From Brachionus rotundiformis (Eukaryota > Rotifera > Eurotatoria > Ploima > Brachionidae), in NCBI GenBank assembly GCA_016802295.1, contig JAESIW010000208.1, positions 360,896-424,895 on the forward strand: DNA of 64,000 nucleotides. Reading direction: 5' to 3'. A model generated the notes under the pieces. It saw only the letters and a program-made list of their open reading frames with translations. It was not told where the DNA came from and did no database searches. How positions within the stretch are numbered: position 1 is the first letter of the stretch; each line of letters starts with the position of its first letter. The position numbers and the translations under genes are program-made. This document shows positions 11,881 to 23,356 of the stretch, piece after piece.

Positions 11881-12522
11881 ACGGGTGCCAAATAATGCTT
11901 GTCCTATACTTTAATTATTAAAAAAAAATATCATGCAATAAAATTTCATTAGATAAACTAATTATTATTTTTCAAAAATAATCATGTTTTTTTTAATTAT
12001 TTATTTTTTTCACATGTCCAGCCCGTAAGTGTCATCAATAATCCTTGGCAAAATTGTCCTTGGTGGTTTACAAAATTGCTAAAAAATCAAACTTGATTAT
12101 AAAAAAGCCACTCATTTTATAGCTCTTATTCTAGGTAATAAATTTCAGACAAATATCTAATTCTGATCAAAAGATATTAAAATAAAACTATCATTTACTC
12201 AACTTTCACTTATTCAAAAAATTGTAAAATTTTGATGTTTTATAATCATGACTTCTGTAAAAATCATCTGAATAAAATAAGTTATGGCTCATTTTAATCA
12301 AGATTAAATTCTGTATAAACAGATATATCAAAGTGATATTCGAATTTTGTACGTTTTTGGACTATACATGACACTTACGGGCTGGACATGTGAAAAAAAT
12401 AAATAATTAAAAAAAACATGATTATTTTTGAAAAATAATAATTAGTTTATCTAATGAAATTTTATTGCATGATATTTTTTTTTAATAATTAAAGTATAGG
12501 ACAAGCATTATTTGGCACCCGT
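11881..12522. mobile_element. Non-autonomous DNA transposon with perfect 155-bp TIRs, MULE-like
   Basis: The left arm (11881-12035) and right arm (12368-12522) are exact reverse complements over 155 bp, beginning ACGGGTGCCAAATAATGC and ending CCCGTAAGTGTCAT on the inner side. They surround about 332 bp of non-coding interior. The direct repeat TAAAATTTA flanks the element at 11872-11880 and 12523-12531. This repeat is not a palindrome, so it is a 9-bp target-site duplication. A 9-bp duplication with very long TIRs is characteristic of Mutator-like (MULE) or foldback elements. No transposase ORF is inside, so it would need help in trans. Perfect arms point to recent movement or arm-to-arm conversion. 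Confidence 0.9.
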
Positions 12523-12531
12523 TAAAATTTA

Positions 12532-13752
12532 AGTCAAGTAATGACTTTGACTTAAAACTGGGACTTATAAACAAGTCTCTTAAAATCGTTGCTCAAATGA
12601 AACCAAAGCTATATATCTTTTCTGCTTGACAACATTTTAAGTATTCAAGACAGCTTAAATATCTATCTTAGAAGCTCAAATCTACACTAGAAATACATTG
12701 CAACGAGGCTAGTTACAGACTGTAACTAACTCAAAGAGAAGGACAACGAGTAACAACCATCATTGCCTAACAAGCTTATTTAAAAGAGACTTAATATGAG
12801 TTTTAAAAACACATGTATTTCCTTAAAAAAATTTTTAAATCTATTTAAGGAACATTCAGCTTTTTACAATTAAGAGATACTAGGGTCGACACAGGATGGT
12901 AAACAAAAATTTATCTAAAAAGACAATTTCTATAATTTCTTGTCTTTTTGGTCATTCAATCATCAAATTAAATTGAAAATAAAATTTCTCGAAAGAAACT
13001 AAGATACTTGATGATAAGTTTTTTATACCTTCAGATGATTCTAATTAGATTACTGATTATGAATTTAAGCGTTATCGATCTGGAAAATTCACGACTTTTG
13101 ATCATTTTGTAAAGTCATTTAATATATGGTGACTTGATAAAGATAATTGTCAAGATTGGAAACAGGTTAATGCACTTGTCCTAGTTTTCTTCAAGATTAT
13201 ATATTCAAGCATGTGGTTGGTATGGCTATTAGATTAAAAGAAGTCAGTCCTCCATTAATAGCTAAATAAGTAAGAAAGAGAAGCAGAGAATAATTATTTA
13301 ATAATTTTTATAATACTCAACAATAATCTGGACCCAGTTTTTATTTCATTTTCTATAAATTTGACAAAAATAAATAAATACTCTAAAAATATTTATTTTT
13401 ACACCCAAATAATTAATATAAATATCCATTTAAAATTAATAATCCAAATTTAATTGTATTATTAATTTATTTTATTATATTAAATTCTATTCTTAAAAAT
13501 TATATTCTTAAATCAAAATTTTTATCTACATACTTAGGTAGCTTGTAAATTTTTTGCGTCATAAAACGATCCAATAGGCTTTAGGTCACTTTTATCGCTT
13601 TCTAGATATTTTTAAGGGTTGTATCAAATCATATCTATGTAAGAAAAGTCATCTATAATTGAAAAAATGGCCTATCTTAAACGTATCACGTGAAAAAGCG
13701 TAAAATAAAGATTAATTATTAATTCATTAATAAAATATTTTTTAAGCATCAA
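12532..13752. other. Non-coding stretch with an old repeat fragment
   Basis: The first ~60 bp (to about 12590) continue the AAGTC/GACTT-rich repeat into which the preceding element inserted. A segment at about 12,880-12,925 (ACTAGGGTCGACACAGGATG) resembles the reverse complement of about 17,930-17,975. No gene was seen before the fucosyltransferase start. Confidence 0.5.
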
Positions 13753-15042
13753 ATGATTTACTTAAAAATTTCCATTAAAAAAAAACTCCCTATTGCCTGT
13801 TGTTTTATCCTAGTGGTAATTGTTTTTATTTCTTTTCCAAAAAATGGTGATGTCAAAAAAAGAATAATTATAAGAGAAGAATATATTAACACGAATAACT
13901 ACATTGAGCAATATAAATATGTGAAAAAACTAAAAGGAAACTTTTCACATAATTCAAAATGGAAAAATGTTTTACCAGAAAAGCGAGATTTAAACATCGC
14001 TTATGGAGAGATATTGATTCTAGAATATACTAAAGTTTTTGGCTCGACCAAGTTTTGTCACAAATTTGACCAGCAAAATTCAGAAAAAGCAAAAAAAGAA
14101 TTATACTTGAACGAATGTCCATTTAAAAATTGTGTTTTTACATGCGATAAAAGCCGTGCCAAAAATTCACAAGCGCTTATATTCCATCAGACTGATTTAC
14201 AAGACGATTTAAAATATTTTTTTGGCTACTTTTATAAACCTGATTTTGAAATATTTGATAGAAAAAATCAAGTATGGATTTTATGGAATGATGAGCCATT
14301 TAAAGTTGACAAAGTTCTAGATAGTTTTTATTTTAACTGGACAATGTCTTATAGATTGGAATCTGAGATCTCAGATTGCTCTTATGGATGCATTTATAAG
14401 AATCGAGATCAAGATAGTGAAAAATTTTATAAAAATATAAAGTTAAATTTTAAATTTAGAAAAAATGAAGCTGTTTGGTTTGTGAGCAACTGTGCGGCTA
14501 AGTTTAGAATTAACTTTGCCACTTCACTTAATAAACACTTTCCAGTAAAAGTGTTTGGATCATGTTCGGACTTTTTTGAGTCTTCAAAAAAAATTTCAAA
14601 TGACCTTTGTTCAAGGGACTCACTTTGTGAAATTGAAAAGCTGACCACAAACAAATTCTATCTTTCGTTTGAGTCAAAAAATTGCTCAAACTATTTGACA
14701 GAAAAAGTTTGGAAAATGCTGCATATTGGCATCATACCAGTGGTAATTCAGCCTGCTAAAACATTCTACGAGGTCAATTTACCTCCTAATTCGTTCATAC
14801 ATGCACAAGATTTTGACTTTGATGCGCAAAAATTGGCCAATTATCTCCAATTTGTTGCCAATGACTTCAATACATATTACAGCTATTTAAAGTGGAAGCT
14901 AGATTACCAAGTGGTTTTTTCTGCTTTGCAAACCGAACGCAGAAGAATGTGTGAGCTATGCACTAGATTGAATACTGAAGACTCGCTTATCTATTACACC
15001 AGTGTGTCCAGCTTTTTCAATGATAAATGTATTACAAACTAA
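13753..15042 (+). CDS. Alpha-1,3-fucosyltransferase (GT10), copy B
   Basis: A second alpha-1,3-fucosyltransferase of 429 aa, single exon. The N-terminus is a short tail plus a signal-anchor (LPIACCFILVVIVFISF, about residues 12-28), giving Golgi type II topology. The GT10 blocks seen in copy A are conserved: ILWNDE, NWTMSYRLESEISDCSYGC, AVWFVSNCAAKFR and FYLSFESKNCSNYLTEKVWK. The stem and the first two-thirds of the catalytic region differ clearly from copy A, and a loop before the donor-site block is shorter by about a dozen residues. From 14645 to 15024 the DNA matches copy A at all but four positions, all synonymous. After that the last codons and the 3' flank diverge at once. This is best explained by gene conversion or strong constraint after tandem duplication. 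The start ATG at 13753 opens the frame. Confidence 0.92.
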   Translation: MIYLKISIKKKLPIACCFILVVIVFISFPKNGDVKKRIIIREEYINTNNYIEQYKYVKKLKGNFSHNSKWKNVLPEKRDLNIAYGEILILEYTKVFGSTKFCHKFDQQNSEKAKKELYLNECPFKNCVFTCDKSRAKNSQALIFHQTDLQDDLKYFFGYFYKPDFEIFDRKNQVWILWNDEPFKVDKVLDSFYFNWTMSYRLESEISDCSYGCIYKNRDQDSEKFYKNIKLNFKFRKNEAVWFVSNCAAKFRINFATSLNKHFPVKVFGSCSDFFESSKKISNDLCSRDSLCEIEKLTTNKFYLSFESKNCSNYLTEKVWKMLHIGIIPVVIQPAKTFYEVNLPPNSFIHAQDFDFDAQKLANYLQFVANDFNTYYSYLKWKLDYQVVFSALQTERRRMCELCTRLNTEDSLIYYTSVSSFFNDKCITN

Positions 15043-15399
15043 AAATATTAACTGGTTGAGTATTAACCTTGTTGTTAGGTAAAAATTTCTTTAGTTAGAC
15101 AATAATGATTAATTTAAATTATTTCATAAAAATTTTCTTTTATTCTATTTAATAAAAACTGTTTAAAAAAAATAAATAATTCCATTTTTTGAAATTATAG
15201 TTTTAATTTTTTAAGTTTATCAGTTATTTAATAATTATATTTATGTGTTTCAATTTTATACTTAATGATTAATTAACACTAAGATGGTGAAAGAAAGATG
15301 ATAACAATTGATAGAGATATGAAAAAAATTAGATATTTTGTAGTTCAAGATGTCATAAAGTAGTCTTGGGATCGGTACAAGCGGACATCAATCTGGCCA

Positions 15400-16020
15400 G
15401 CCAATTTATTTATTTATTTATTTAAAATATTATTTGAGGAAGTCCTCAGGCCACTCAGAATGGATCATAGTCCTTCTTTTTAACCTAACGATTAAAATAT
15501 TGAATTAAATATTCAAGAAAAGAGAAACTTTATGTATACATCAGAGCACAAAAATGATTATAGCAGAATAAAATAATATAAATTTAATTTATAAAGTATA
15601 AAGTTGATAGGTAACTAAAGGTTAAACGATTTACTAAATAATTGTTTTTTTAAAATTTTCAAATAAGTTGTTGAACTTATTGTTTGGAACAGGAGGGTTT
15701 GTCAGGTAGTCATTTAAATCTTCTAATAGTTGCTGGTGATCCACATCCACTATTTTTGTAGGAATTTATTCAACAGTTGTTCAGATCTGGTTGATATCAT
15801 GTCAATATTTAGACTCTTATGGATGGTATTGATCTTAGTTTTCAGTGGGAAGTATTTGATATGCCTGAGTATTTTGTTTTGCATTTTTTGTGCATCATTG
15901 ATAATTTTTTGAGTTGAACTTGAAAGTGGGATGAATAAGTAGTCAATTTGAGATCGCCAATTTATGAACGGTCTTGAATCCGCGTTTCGGCGGTCCAAAT
16001 TTTAGGACTGTATAGTCGGA
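15400..16020 (-). mobile_element. LINE 3' fragment with decayed ORF
   Basis: On the minus strand, about 15998-15750 encodes an 82-codon stretch containing FINWRSQIDYLFIPLSSSTQ and KMQNKILRHIKYFPLKTKIN, typical of the region after the reverse transcriptase in jockey-type LINEs. The element runs on to a 3' end near 15400 with ATTCTGAGTGGCCTGAGG and a TAAA repeat, the same end as the orphan fragment at 2461-2550. It is 5' truncated near 16020. Confidence 0.65.
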
Positions 16021-18159
16021 CACCCTCAAATATGGGTTTTATAATGAATTTAAAAAACTTAAGTTAAAAGATCAAAAAATTAAGATTTTAATAAAATTTA
16101 TAAACTCAACAAATATTTTAGTTATATTTAACAAATCCATAATTTTTTCACTAAATCTTGTTTAAAAATTGAATTAAGAATTCCAAATAACCATGTCGTA
16201 AAATTAAATCTCTAAAGTTAACAAATAAATTCCTCTATTTAGCCAACCAAAAACTTAGCTATCTTCTACATGATATTAATGTTTACCTCATTTACCAAAA
16301 CTTTGGAAAAAAAAAGAGCTGCTAAATATGTGCAAAAAAAACATATTTATGTATTTAAGATAAAATTTTATCCTATCATCTAATTTCTCCATTAGAAATC
16401 CAATTTGATATGAAATTTAAAATTAGTCCTCATTAGCAAAGATTGTTTTTATCAAAATTACTTTAGATTTTCTCATCTATCTGAGTGGTAAAAAATTGAA
16501 CCATTATAAAAAACTAACGTCAAATCATCTAATATTTTGTCAATCTATTTAAAATTTATCTAAATTTTTAGAAAATTATCTACTAAAGAATTAAGTTTTA
16601 AATTAGATAAAATTTTAAATTTCGAATCAATTAGCTTTTTTACTGAATCTAGGACAAGTCAAAAATAGTTAAGAAATATAAAAGTGTGTTTTTAATGTTT
16701 TTTAATCATTATATTAACTTATTAGTAATAAATCAAATAAATTTTTGGTTTTCAAAACTGATAATTTTTATAATAATAACGGGTATTAAAAAAAGAATGT
16801 TCAAGTTTATTAATTAAGATTAAATAGTCTTTTTAATTAAAAAAATGCTAAATATAGTTGCTCTAAATTTTATTCACCGAAATAGGCTATCTTTAACACC
16901 TTTACCTTTAACACATGGCCTATAATCTGAACATTTCTTCTTATATTCTACCTGACAATATCTATAACACAAACTGATATATTCATTGATTAGATATATT
17001 TATGATTTAGATATATTCATTAAAAATATAATTTAGAGGAAACAGTTCTTCTTGGCAGCTCCGAACGGCGTAGTGCCTTCTTTTCCACAAACTTATTAAA
17101 ATGTGCCACCTGTAAAGTCTTGGGTTCAGACTTTACGGATTTAAGTCAAAAATAAGTAAAACTATTTATTTTAGTTAAAAGTTTATTTAATGGAATCCGA
17201 AATTATAATAAGTGTCAGTGGTTTAAATAGCCAATAGAGCAAGCGCTCTAGCTAAATCAAGCTCTTTAGAATTCTTTTTTGAATACCCGTTAGTACGGCA
17301 AGAAAACTTGTCCGTGACATTCAACTAGAAAAACTGAGCTAGATGAATAGAAAACATATACGTAAACAATGTTTTTTTCACACCTAAGACAATATTGAAA
17401 GTAAAGGCATCTTGAAGTTGAGTATCAATTCAAAATATCATTTCAATTTAAAGAGTTTAACTTTAGATATCTCAATTCAAACTAATCCTGTCTTTAATTC
17501 TTCAATAGCAGATAAAAATATTTTATTATAATGTTTAATTAAATTGGATATAAAAGAAATAATCTAAATAACCTTTTTTCTAATGAAAATTTTCTCTTGA
17601 ATTATTGATATTTATTTTACAACATGACAGTATTCTCTCATTTAAAAGTTATCATTTTATTAAATTAAAAAGTAGTAAAATTAGTATTAAAATTGAAAAA
17701 CATGCAATGTTTAGATAATTCAAGTTGGTACTTAATTAAACACAATGTCACAGTACTATAAATTTAAACTTAAGAATTTTTAGTTAGTTTTTTAACCTTA
17801 TATTTTTGAATAAGGCGATTTAGAAAGAAACTATATATACTTTATTTAACCTCTGAGTTACAGTCTTGAAAAAAATTTCGAATATTTTTTAAAAATGTTT
17901 GAAAAAAGCAATTTAAAAGAAAATAAACAATCTTAAAATTTTTGTTTGCCATTTTGGGTCGAACCCTAGTTTAATTTATTTTAATGTAACAAGCTTTACA
18001 TATTAAGTAAATTTAAAAATCTTATCTGTTACAGTTCAATTTCAGCTTTAAAATTTTTTTCAACTTTGTAAGCTAGCACTTAATTAATTTAAAAATGAAA
18101 TACAACTATTAAATTACAAACAAATCCTTTCCTCCCAATATTATTGAAATAAAAAACTT
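16021..18159. other. A+T-rich non-coding stretch
   Basis: No supported gene was found. A GC-richer patch at about 17,040-17,130 (CTTGGCAGCTCCGAACGGCG) contains no recognisable ORF or RNA. A dispersed repeat occupies 17,745-17,985. Confidence 0.5.
17745..17985 (-). repeat. Dispersed repeat, copy 1
   Basis: The reverse complement of about 17,745-17,865 (AACTCAGAGGTTAAATAAAG, then TTTCTTTCTAAATCGC) matches 39,301-39,420 almost base for base. The next ~50 bp toward 17,985 resemble about 12,880-12,925 instead. The family has no visible coding capacity; it may be a LINE or SINE tail or a MITE arm. Confidence 0.6.
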
Positions 18160-18168
18160 TAAAAAGAA

Positions 18169-19076
18169 GACATATATTTTTTCTAGTAGCTAATTTATTT
18201 TTCTCGAGTAGCTAATTGAAATAAAAAAAAAATAATTTTTTCCGCGGCTAAATTATTTCATATAATAGTTAATCTATTTTTTGATGCAGCAACTTTTTAA
18301 TAATGATTTTGAGGTCTAATTTAAATAAATTGTCAACATGTAAGTGATAAAAATCACTTATTTTTATCAATCACTAATAGTTAAACAAAACAAGCGCATT
18401 GTTAAGCTTAGACACAATAATAGAGTTGTATAAATGGTATCATCAACAAAAGTTGATTATGAAGCAACTAAAGAAGGTTGTAGAAACTATTTGAACTCAA
18501 TTGGTTCTTGGTCTACATTTCAAGAATATGTTTTGGAACAATTCATACAAGATCATAGAAATTAATGAACAAGTATGGGAATTGAGCAAATGTTCTTGTC
18601 AATATTGGAAAAAACACAGCATCGCAAACATGTAATAGGCATCAGTTACAAGTTTGACAAGTTTCCAGCTAAAAATTTGGGTATTGATCAAAACGCAAAA
18701 AGGGGTAGACTTCTTCTGCTCTTGAAAGAAACTCAGCTGGTCCTTTAAATCCGAAATTGTTTAATAGACCAACAACATCAGCACAAGCAATCGCCGGTAC
18801 AGTAAATAGTGAAAAAAATGATAGTCAAACAGTATTAAATGATTTAACAAATCAAGCCGAACCATCCAAGCGTCCAGGAGGTCCAATTTTTTTACTAAAC
18901 GCCCAAGAGGCGGTCGAAAAAAGTTAAGAAATTAAATTTTTTCTTGTATTTTTTTTGCTATTAATAAAGTATTTCTGCTCCTTTTTCGAATATTTTAGCT
19001 ACGAAAATAAAAATTTTTACTACTTTTTTTTGTCTATTTTTCAAAAATAAATTAGCTACTAGAAAAAATATATGCC
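18169..19076 (+). mobile_element. Degenerate MULE with TIRs, 9-bp TSD and SWIM zinc-finger remnant
   Basis: The ends are inverted repeats of about 35 bp: GACATATATTTTTTCTAGTA at the left, and GGCATATATTTTTTCTAGTA when the right end is reverse-complemented. Both continue into GCTAATTTATTTTT. The direct repeat TAAAAAGAA flanks the element at 18160-18168 and 19077-19085, a 9-bp target-site duplication typical of Mutator-like elements. Inside, 18,433-18,926 encodes a broken C-terminal transposase: VWELSKCSCQYWKKHSI, then after a frameshift KHVIGISYKFDKFPAKN and KRGR. This is a SWIM-type CxC...CxH finger whose third cysteine codon has become CGC (Arg). The catalytic DDE region is deleted, so it is non-autonomous. 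Confidence 0.88.
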
Positions 19077-19085
19077 TAAAAAGAA

Positions 19086-19902
19086 TGAACTTATAAGTTT
19101 AGGATTTTAAAAATCAATTTAATCAATGAGTTGAGAAAGTATTTTATTTTTTTCAGTTTGATTCTAACTTTCCAAATTACAGACTAATTCTAGTATCTAA
19201 AAAAAAACTCTTTGAATTGAATATGTCAAAGTAAGGCCTTAAATTTTAAATCTTTAATAGCTAGATGCAGGTAAAACAAGGACACCAACTGTTTATCTTT
19301 TTCATATAAAGGATAATAATTGAAGTAAGATTTTTTAAATTCCCAACTGGTTGTTGACAATGAGGGCCCCTCAAGACTTGAATTGAATTTGTCATATCTT
19401 TGTTAAAAGTGATGAAGCTTATATTACTCTCGGTAAATCATTTCAGTCAGTAACTATTCTATTTGTGAATTTCTGTAAATTCGCTCAATTAATTATTTTT
19501 AGATTTTGAAGAATTGAATCAAATCATATTCTACGCTTCTGTCAGTTTGATGTTAAAAGTCAGGTATTATTAGGAAAATTATCTTGTCAAAAAAACACTT
19601 TTATTTTGGTTAGATATTTCAAATTTTAAACAACTAGATAAAGCATTAGTTAATTACAACAAAAAGCATATTTTAAAATAAAATTTTATATATTTATTCA
19701 ATAATCGTTTGAAATTAATTTAAAAAAATTGTAAAAAAAAATTAATATAAAAGCTTTATGTTGAATAAAGTGTGCCATTTTAAAAAATCAAAAATTATAT
19801 TAATTAATCATTAACTAAATAATTCATTTTGGTTTAAACTTTTAATTGTTGTCGGTCTTAGAAAATAAAAATAAATTTAAAAATAAAAATTCTTCTATCT
19901 AC
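19086..19902. other. A+T-rich non-coding stretch
   Basis: No gene or clear repeat was seen between the MULE and the 3' end of the IQ-motif exon. Confidence 0.45.
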
Positions 19903-20205
19903 TTATAAAATTACTTTTTTCAAGTCTTCACGAACTTTGTAGCCTCTGTAAAACGACTGAATTTTGGTCGCAGCTTCCTGATCGCTCATTGATTTATTTC
20001 TATCATTTGTTGGACTAATCCTTTGGGTCTTAAAACCATTATCGTTTGACGACTCAATAGGCTTGTCCTCATGGTTGTTATTTTCAATTAAATCAATACT
20101 CAGTGATTGCTTTTGATTGGACTCATTATCAACTGATCGCTTGGTATCAATTGGAGAGCTTGGATTGGTTTGGGAATTTAAAAAAGCATCGTAATCAATT
20201 TTTTT
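19903..20205 (-). CDS. IQ-motif exon, probably the 3'-terminal exon of the doublecortin gene
   Basis: A 303-bp open stretch, preceded by a TTTTTTTTGCTAG acceptor-like site, encodes 100 aa and then TAA. It is polar, Ser/Asn/Asp-rich (KRSVDNESNQKQSLSIDLIE) and ends in a clear calmodulin-binding IQ motif, AATKIQSFYRGYKVREDLKK. There is no good ATG near its beginning, so it needs an upstream exon. The nearest gene on this strand is the doublecortin gene ending at 20602, with similar low-complexity acidic/polar composition. I could not find a phase-consistent donor: GA|GTGTTA at the end of that exon is phase 2, while this exon begins in phase 0. A later acceptor inside this exon (after AATCCAAG) would restore phase. 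It may be an alternative 3' end. Confidence 0.55.
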   Translation of the reverse strand, partial: KKIDYDAFLNSQTNPSSPIDTKRSVDNESNQKQSLSIDLIENNNHEDKPIESSNDNGFKTQRISPTNDRNKSMSDQEAATKIQSFYRGYKVREDLKKVIL

Positions 20206-20601
20206 CTAGCAAAAAAAAACATTAAGTATTCTGGCCAATTTAAATCTACACAGAATTGCCGGGTATTTAATGATACAGGAAAAATACTTGGTCTAATAAA
20301 TACACTAATATACACTTTTCCCATAAAAATTATATAAACTAATTAATGTGTTTGTAGGTTTAGTATCCAAGGACTTGTTTGGTGCATACAAAGCAAAAAG
20401 TGTTAAAAATAAGTATATTTTAATACTAAAAGAAAACTAAAAATCTATACTAAATAAAATTAAAAGTTAAAAAAACCTTTGTTTTTTTTTTGATTTTTTA
20501 GTCCGATTAAAATAAAAAAAAATTAAACATAAAGCTAAACATAAAAATTTCTTAAACATTTGAATGATTACAACTAACTAGTATTATATTTGATAAACGA
20601 T

Positions 20602-23356
20602 TTAACACTCAAGTGAATTCTTAAGGCTAGATGTAGAATTGACTTGGTTATTAGCATTCACCGAATTCTGAACTTGTTCAACTAGTTCACCAAGAAGTTC
20701 CTCAGTCTTGGAGGCAATTTCTTGATTATTGGTATTTTGTTCAATGTGACCGGAATTCTCCTCCTTGGGCTCTAGTAAATCTTCTATCTGTATTTGCTCA
20801 CCGTAATTAGCTCGGGGAGTAGAGTCCGATTGGTCATCTTCCAAATCGGACTGACTGTCATTTCGATGATCATTCAATGGATGAATATCATATGTTTCTT
20901 CCAAATCAAAATTTTCCAAAGTTCTAGTTACATTGGCCAGATTTTCTTCGTTCTGACCAAAAATAAAAGTCTCATGGTTAATTAGAAAATTGTTCTGCAC
21001 TGGAACATGGTTTGGATTGTACTCAATTTTAAAATCATGCGCCCCATCGGGGTAATTTGACGAAGCTGATGAATCAACCGTGGGTATATCACTCATATTT
21101 ATTGATGTTATTGTCAAATTTTGTTGTTCATAAGGCTAGCAGAGTGCAACAAGATTAATTAGGAAATAACAAAGCAGACAAGGCATAAATTTTTATGTTT
21201 AGCTTTTAAATTTTTAATAGTTTTACAAAACAGAAAATGATTTTTAATTTTAAAAGCATTTAACCAAAAATGTACTATTAAAGCTATAGGCTTATAGTTA
21301 ACTTACTGGTTCGTATGGTTGTTTGGAATCATTATTTTGGGCATAGGAGTTTTGCTGTGGCGGTTGTTTTGAATTGGCCTTGGCTATTGTATTTTGTGGC
21401 AATGATTGCCGGTTTTGTTGACCATTTAACTCTTCCTTTACCAATGAAATAAATTCAAAATTATTGAGAATTTTTTGTGACATTTACGTCAATTATTTCT
21501 TTTGGTCTTCTGTAGTCCACTGGCATGTCAAGATACAAGTCATTCGAGTCCTGAACAGTTTTGGCATTGTTAAAGTTTCTGTTCCTAGCCTTGAAAATTC
21601 CGCCATCGTCTCGGTCGACATCGAGTCGGCTGTTGTTTGACTTTTGGTTGTTTCGGGTCGGCTTGGGGCCTATTACTGGTGGAAGACTGCCCTCGCGTCT
21701 TCCATTTTCTTTATGCCTAAAATTTTTTTAGTAATTAGAAAAAAATTAATATTATTTGCTGTGCTAACCATCCGGTGTATGGTTTTCCAGGATAACTAAA
21801 TGTTGACTTGCCAGATGTCGATGGATTAGATGAGTTGTAAATGGGTTGCGAGTTTCTGTGTAAAAAAAATTCATAAGTTAATTTAAATTTTTGTATAATA
21901 AATTATTTGATTAAAATTTATTTGTGTGTAAGGGTAAGATATGAAGAGATACTTATTTTAAAATACTAAAAAAAGACACTGAAATTATCTTAAAGCGTTT
22001 TTTATTACCAAAAATTTGGAAGTTTTATAATATAATATTTTAATTTCTTATTTTAAACAAAATTGCATAAGCATAAGTTCTTAATTAAATAATAAACGAG
22101 TTTTAGGTGAATAAAATAAAAATTTTATTAATTTAATAAAAGGAATCCTTAAAAAAGAAAAAAAGCAAATATTTAAAAAACAAAACTGGATCTTTTCTTA
22201 TGTTTTTTCAACATTTTAAATCTCAAAAGTTAATTTTTTGTTTTCAAATTACATAAATTTAAATAATAAAGATTATAGGTTCAAACTCCTATTTTAAAAA
22301 TAGCTCTAATTTACCCTACTATTCTAATATTAAATTAATTAAATAAATTTTATTAATTTTATGTCAAATTTTCTCGATTTAAAATCTAATAATTAAAAAA
22401 AAACTAAACCAGAGTCCTAACTTACATTTTACGTGCATTTCTTGGCGAAGTGTGGTTGATACCATCTTGTAGAGACATATATTCGCATCTTTTGAATTTT
22501 TCCTTATTGGTAGCCACGTATCCATGTCCGGATACCAATTGAGCAGGTGTAACAACCAATTCTCCATCTAAAGTATACAACCTGGAATAAATTGTTTTAA
22601 TTTAATTTCTAATCAAAACCCAACAATTATTACTTCATGACAGCTCCGTTCAAAAGCTGAACCTTAAACGTAATCTCATCCAAAACAGCATTATAGCTCG
22701 ATAGAGTGTTCTTGGTCAAAAGAACTTTGGCTGGTGGGGTCAAAGCCTCTCCATTTTTGTACACATGTATCAAAATGTTGGCGGGCTTGTCATATTGTGG
22801 TACTTGAATGTTCGAATAGTTGACCACTCTGTTCAAAGCAGGTAGCTTGATTATATGAAGGAAAATTAAAATATTAAATACAAAAAAATTTTTGATTTTC
22901 TACTCTTTTGGGTGGAATGCGCCTTCCCTCTGAAATTTCCTTATAGTTAAGCTTTACAAAGCGGCCAGCTCCCGCAGCCACATATGTTTTTCCATCTTCA
23001 ATTTGGTCAAGACTTCTGACTTTGTGACCATGAACAGGCGTGTGAATATTGCGCACAGCACCAAAGCGCGCTTGCATCGTGTCTGACAAATCATCCAAAA
23101 AAACATCAAAATAGCGGTATTTTCTGGAATTGATGACCACTTTTTGGCCACGATAAAATTCGTCGCCATTACGCAACAGCTTAATAGTCTTGCCGTACTC
23201 TAGGGTCAAGTTTTTGGGATTATTTTGAGCCTCATTTCCCCTATGAGTCATAAATCCATTATAGTTCTCCTGTCTGGTCAATGTGTTGTCTGTTCGCTGT
23301 GTCTGCTGGTAATATTCATCTTGCTGATGAGGCGTTACTCCTTCGTATGATGCCAT
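20602..23356 (-). CDS. Doublecortin-domain protein with tandem DCX domains (7 exons)
   Basis: The predicted microtubule-associated protein is about 599 aa. Exons on the minus strand are 23356-22904, 22845-22634, 22581-22426, 21855-21769, 21716-21488, 21435-21307 and 21135-20602. All introns have GT/AG ends and every phase closes. DCX domain 1 (about residues 55-145) contains KTIKLLRNGDEFYRGQKVVI, LDDLSDTM, VRSLDQIEDGKTYVAAG and FVKLNY. DCX domain 2 (about 165-255) contains ANILIHVYKNGEAL and, across an intron, VKLYTLDG-like sequence with GELVVTPAQLVSGHGYVAT; its strand order matches the family. The C-terminal ~330 aa are low-complexity (Gln/Asn/Ser, then acidic) with no fold that I recognise. 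Exons 5 and 6 are joined through a 52-bp intron, the least certain join. An IQ-motif exon lies 400 bp downstream and may replace or extend the last exon. Confidence 0.85.

Noticed and set aside
17945..17970. GGGTTCGACCC on the minus strand as a tRNA T arm
   Set aside because: The stem breaks after one pair, and the sequence belongs to a dispersed repeat also seen near 12.9 kb.
22265..22300. TPsiC-like GGTTCAAACTCC suggesting a tRNA gene
   Set aside because: The residue after the 7-nt loop is T, not C, so the T stem cannot form, and no acceptor or anticodon arm is found around it.
22379..22567. 62-codon minus-strand frame
   Set aside because: It is an out-of-frame shadow of doublecortin exon 3, whose true frame gives the DCX motif and closes in phase.
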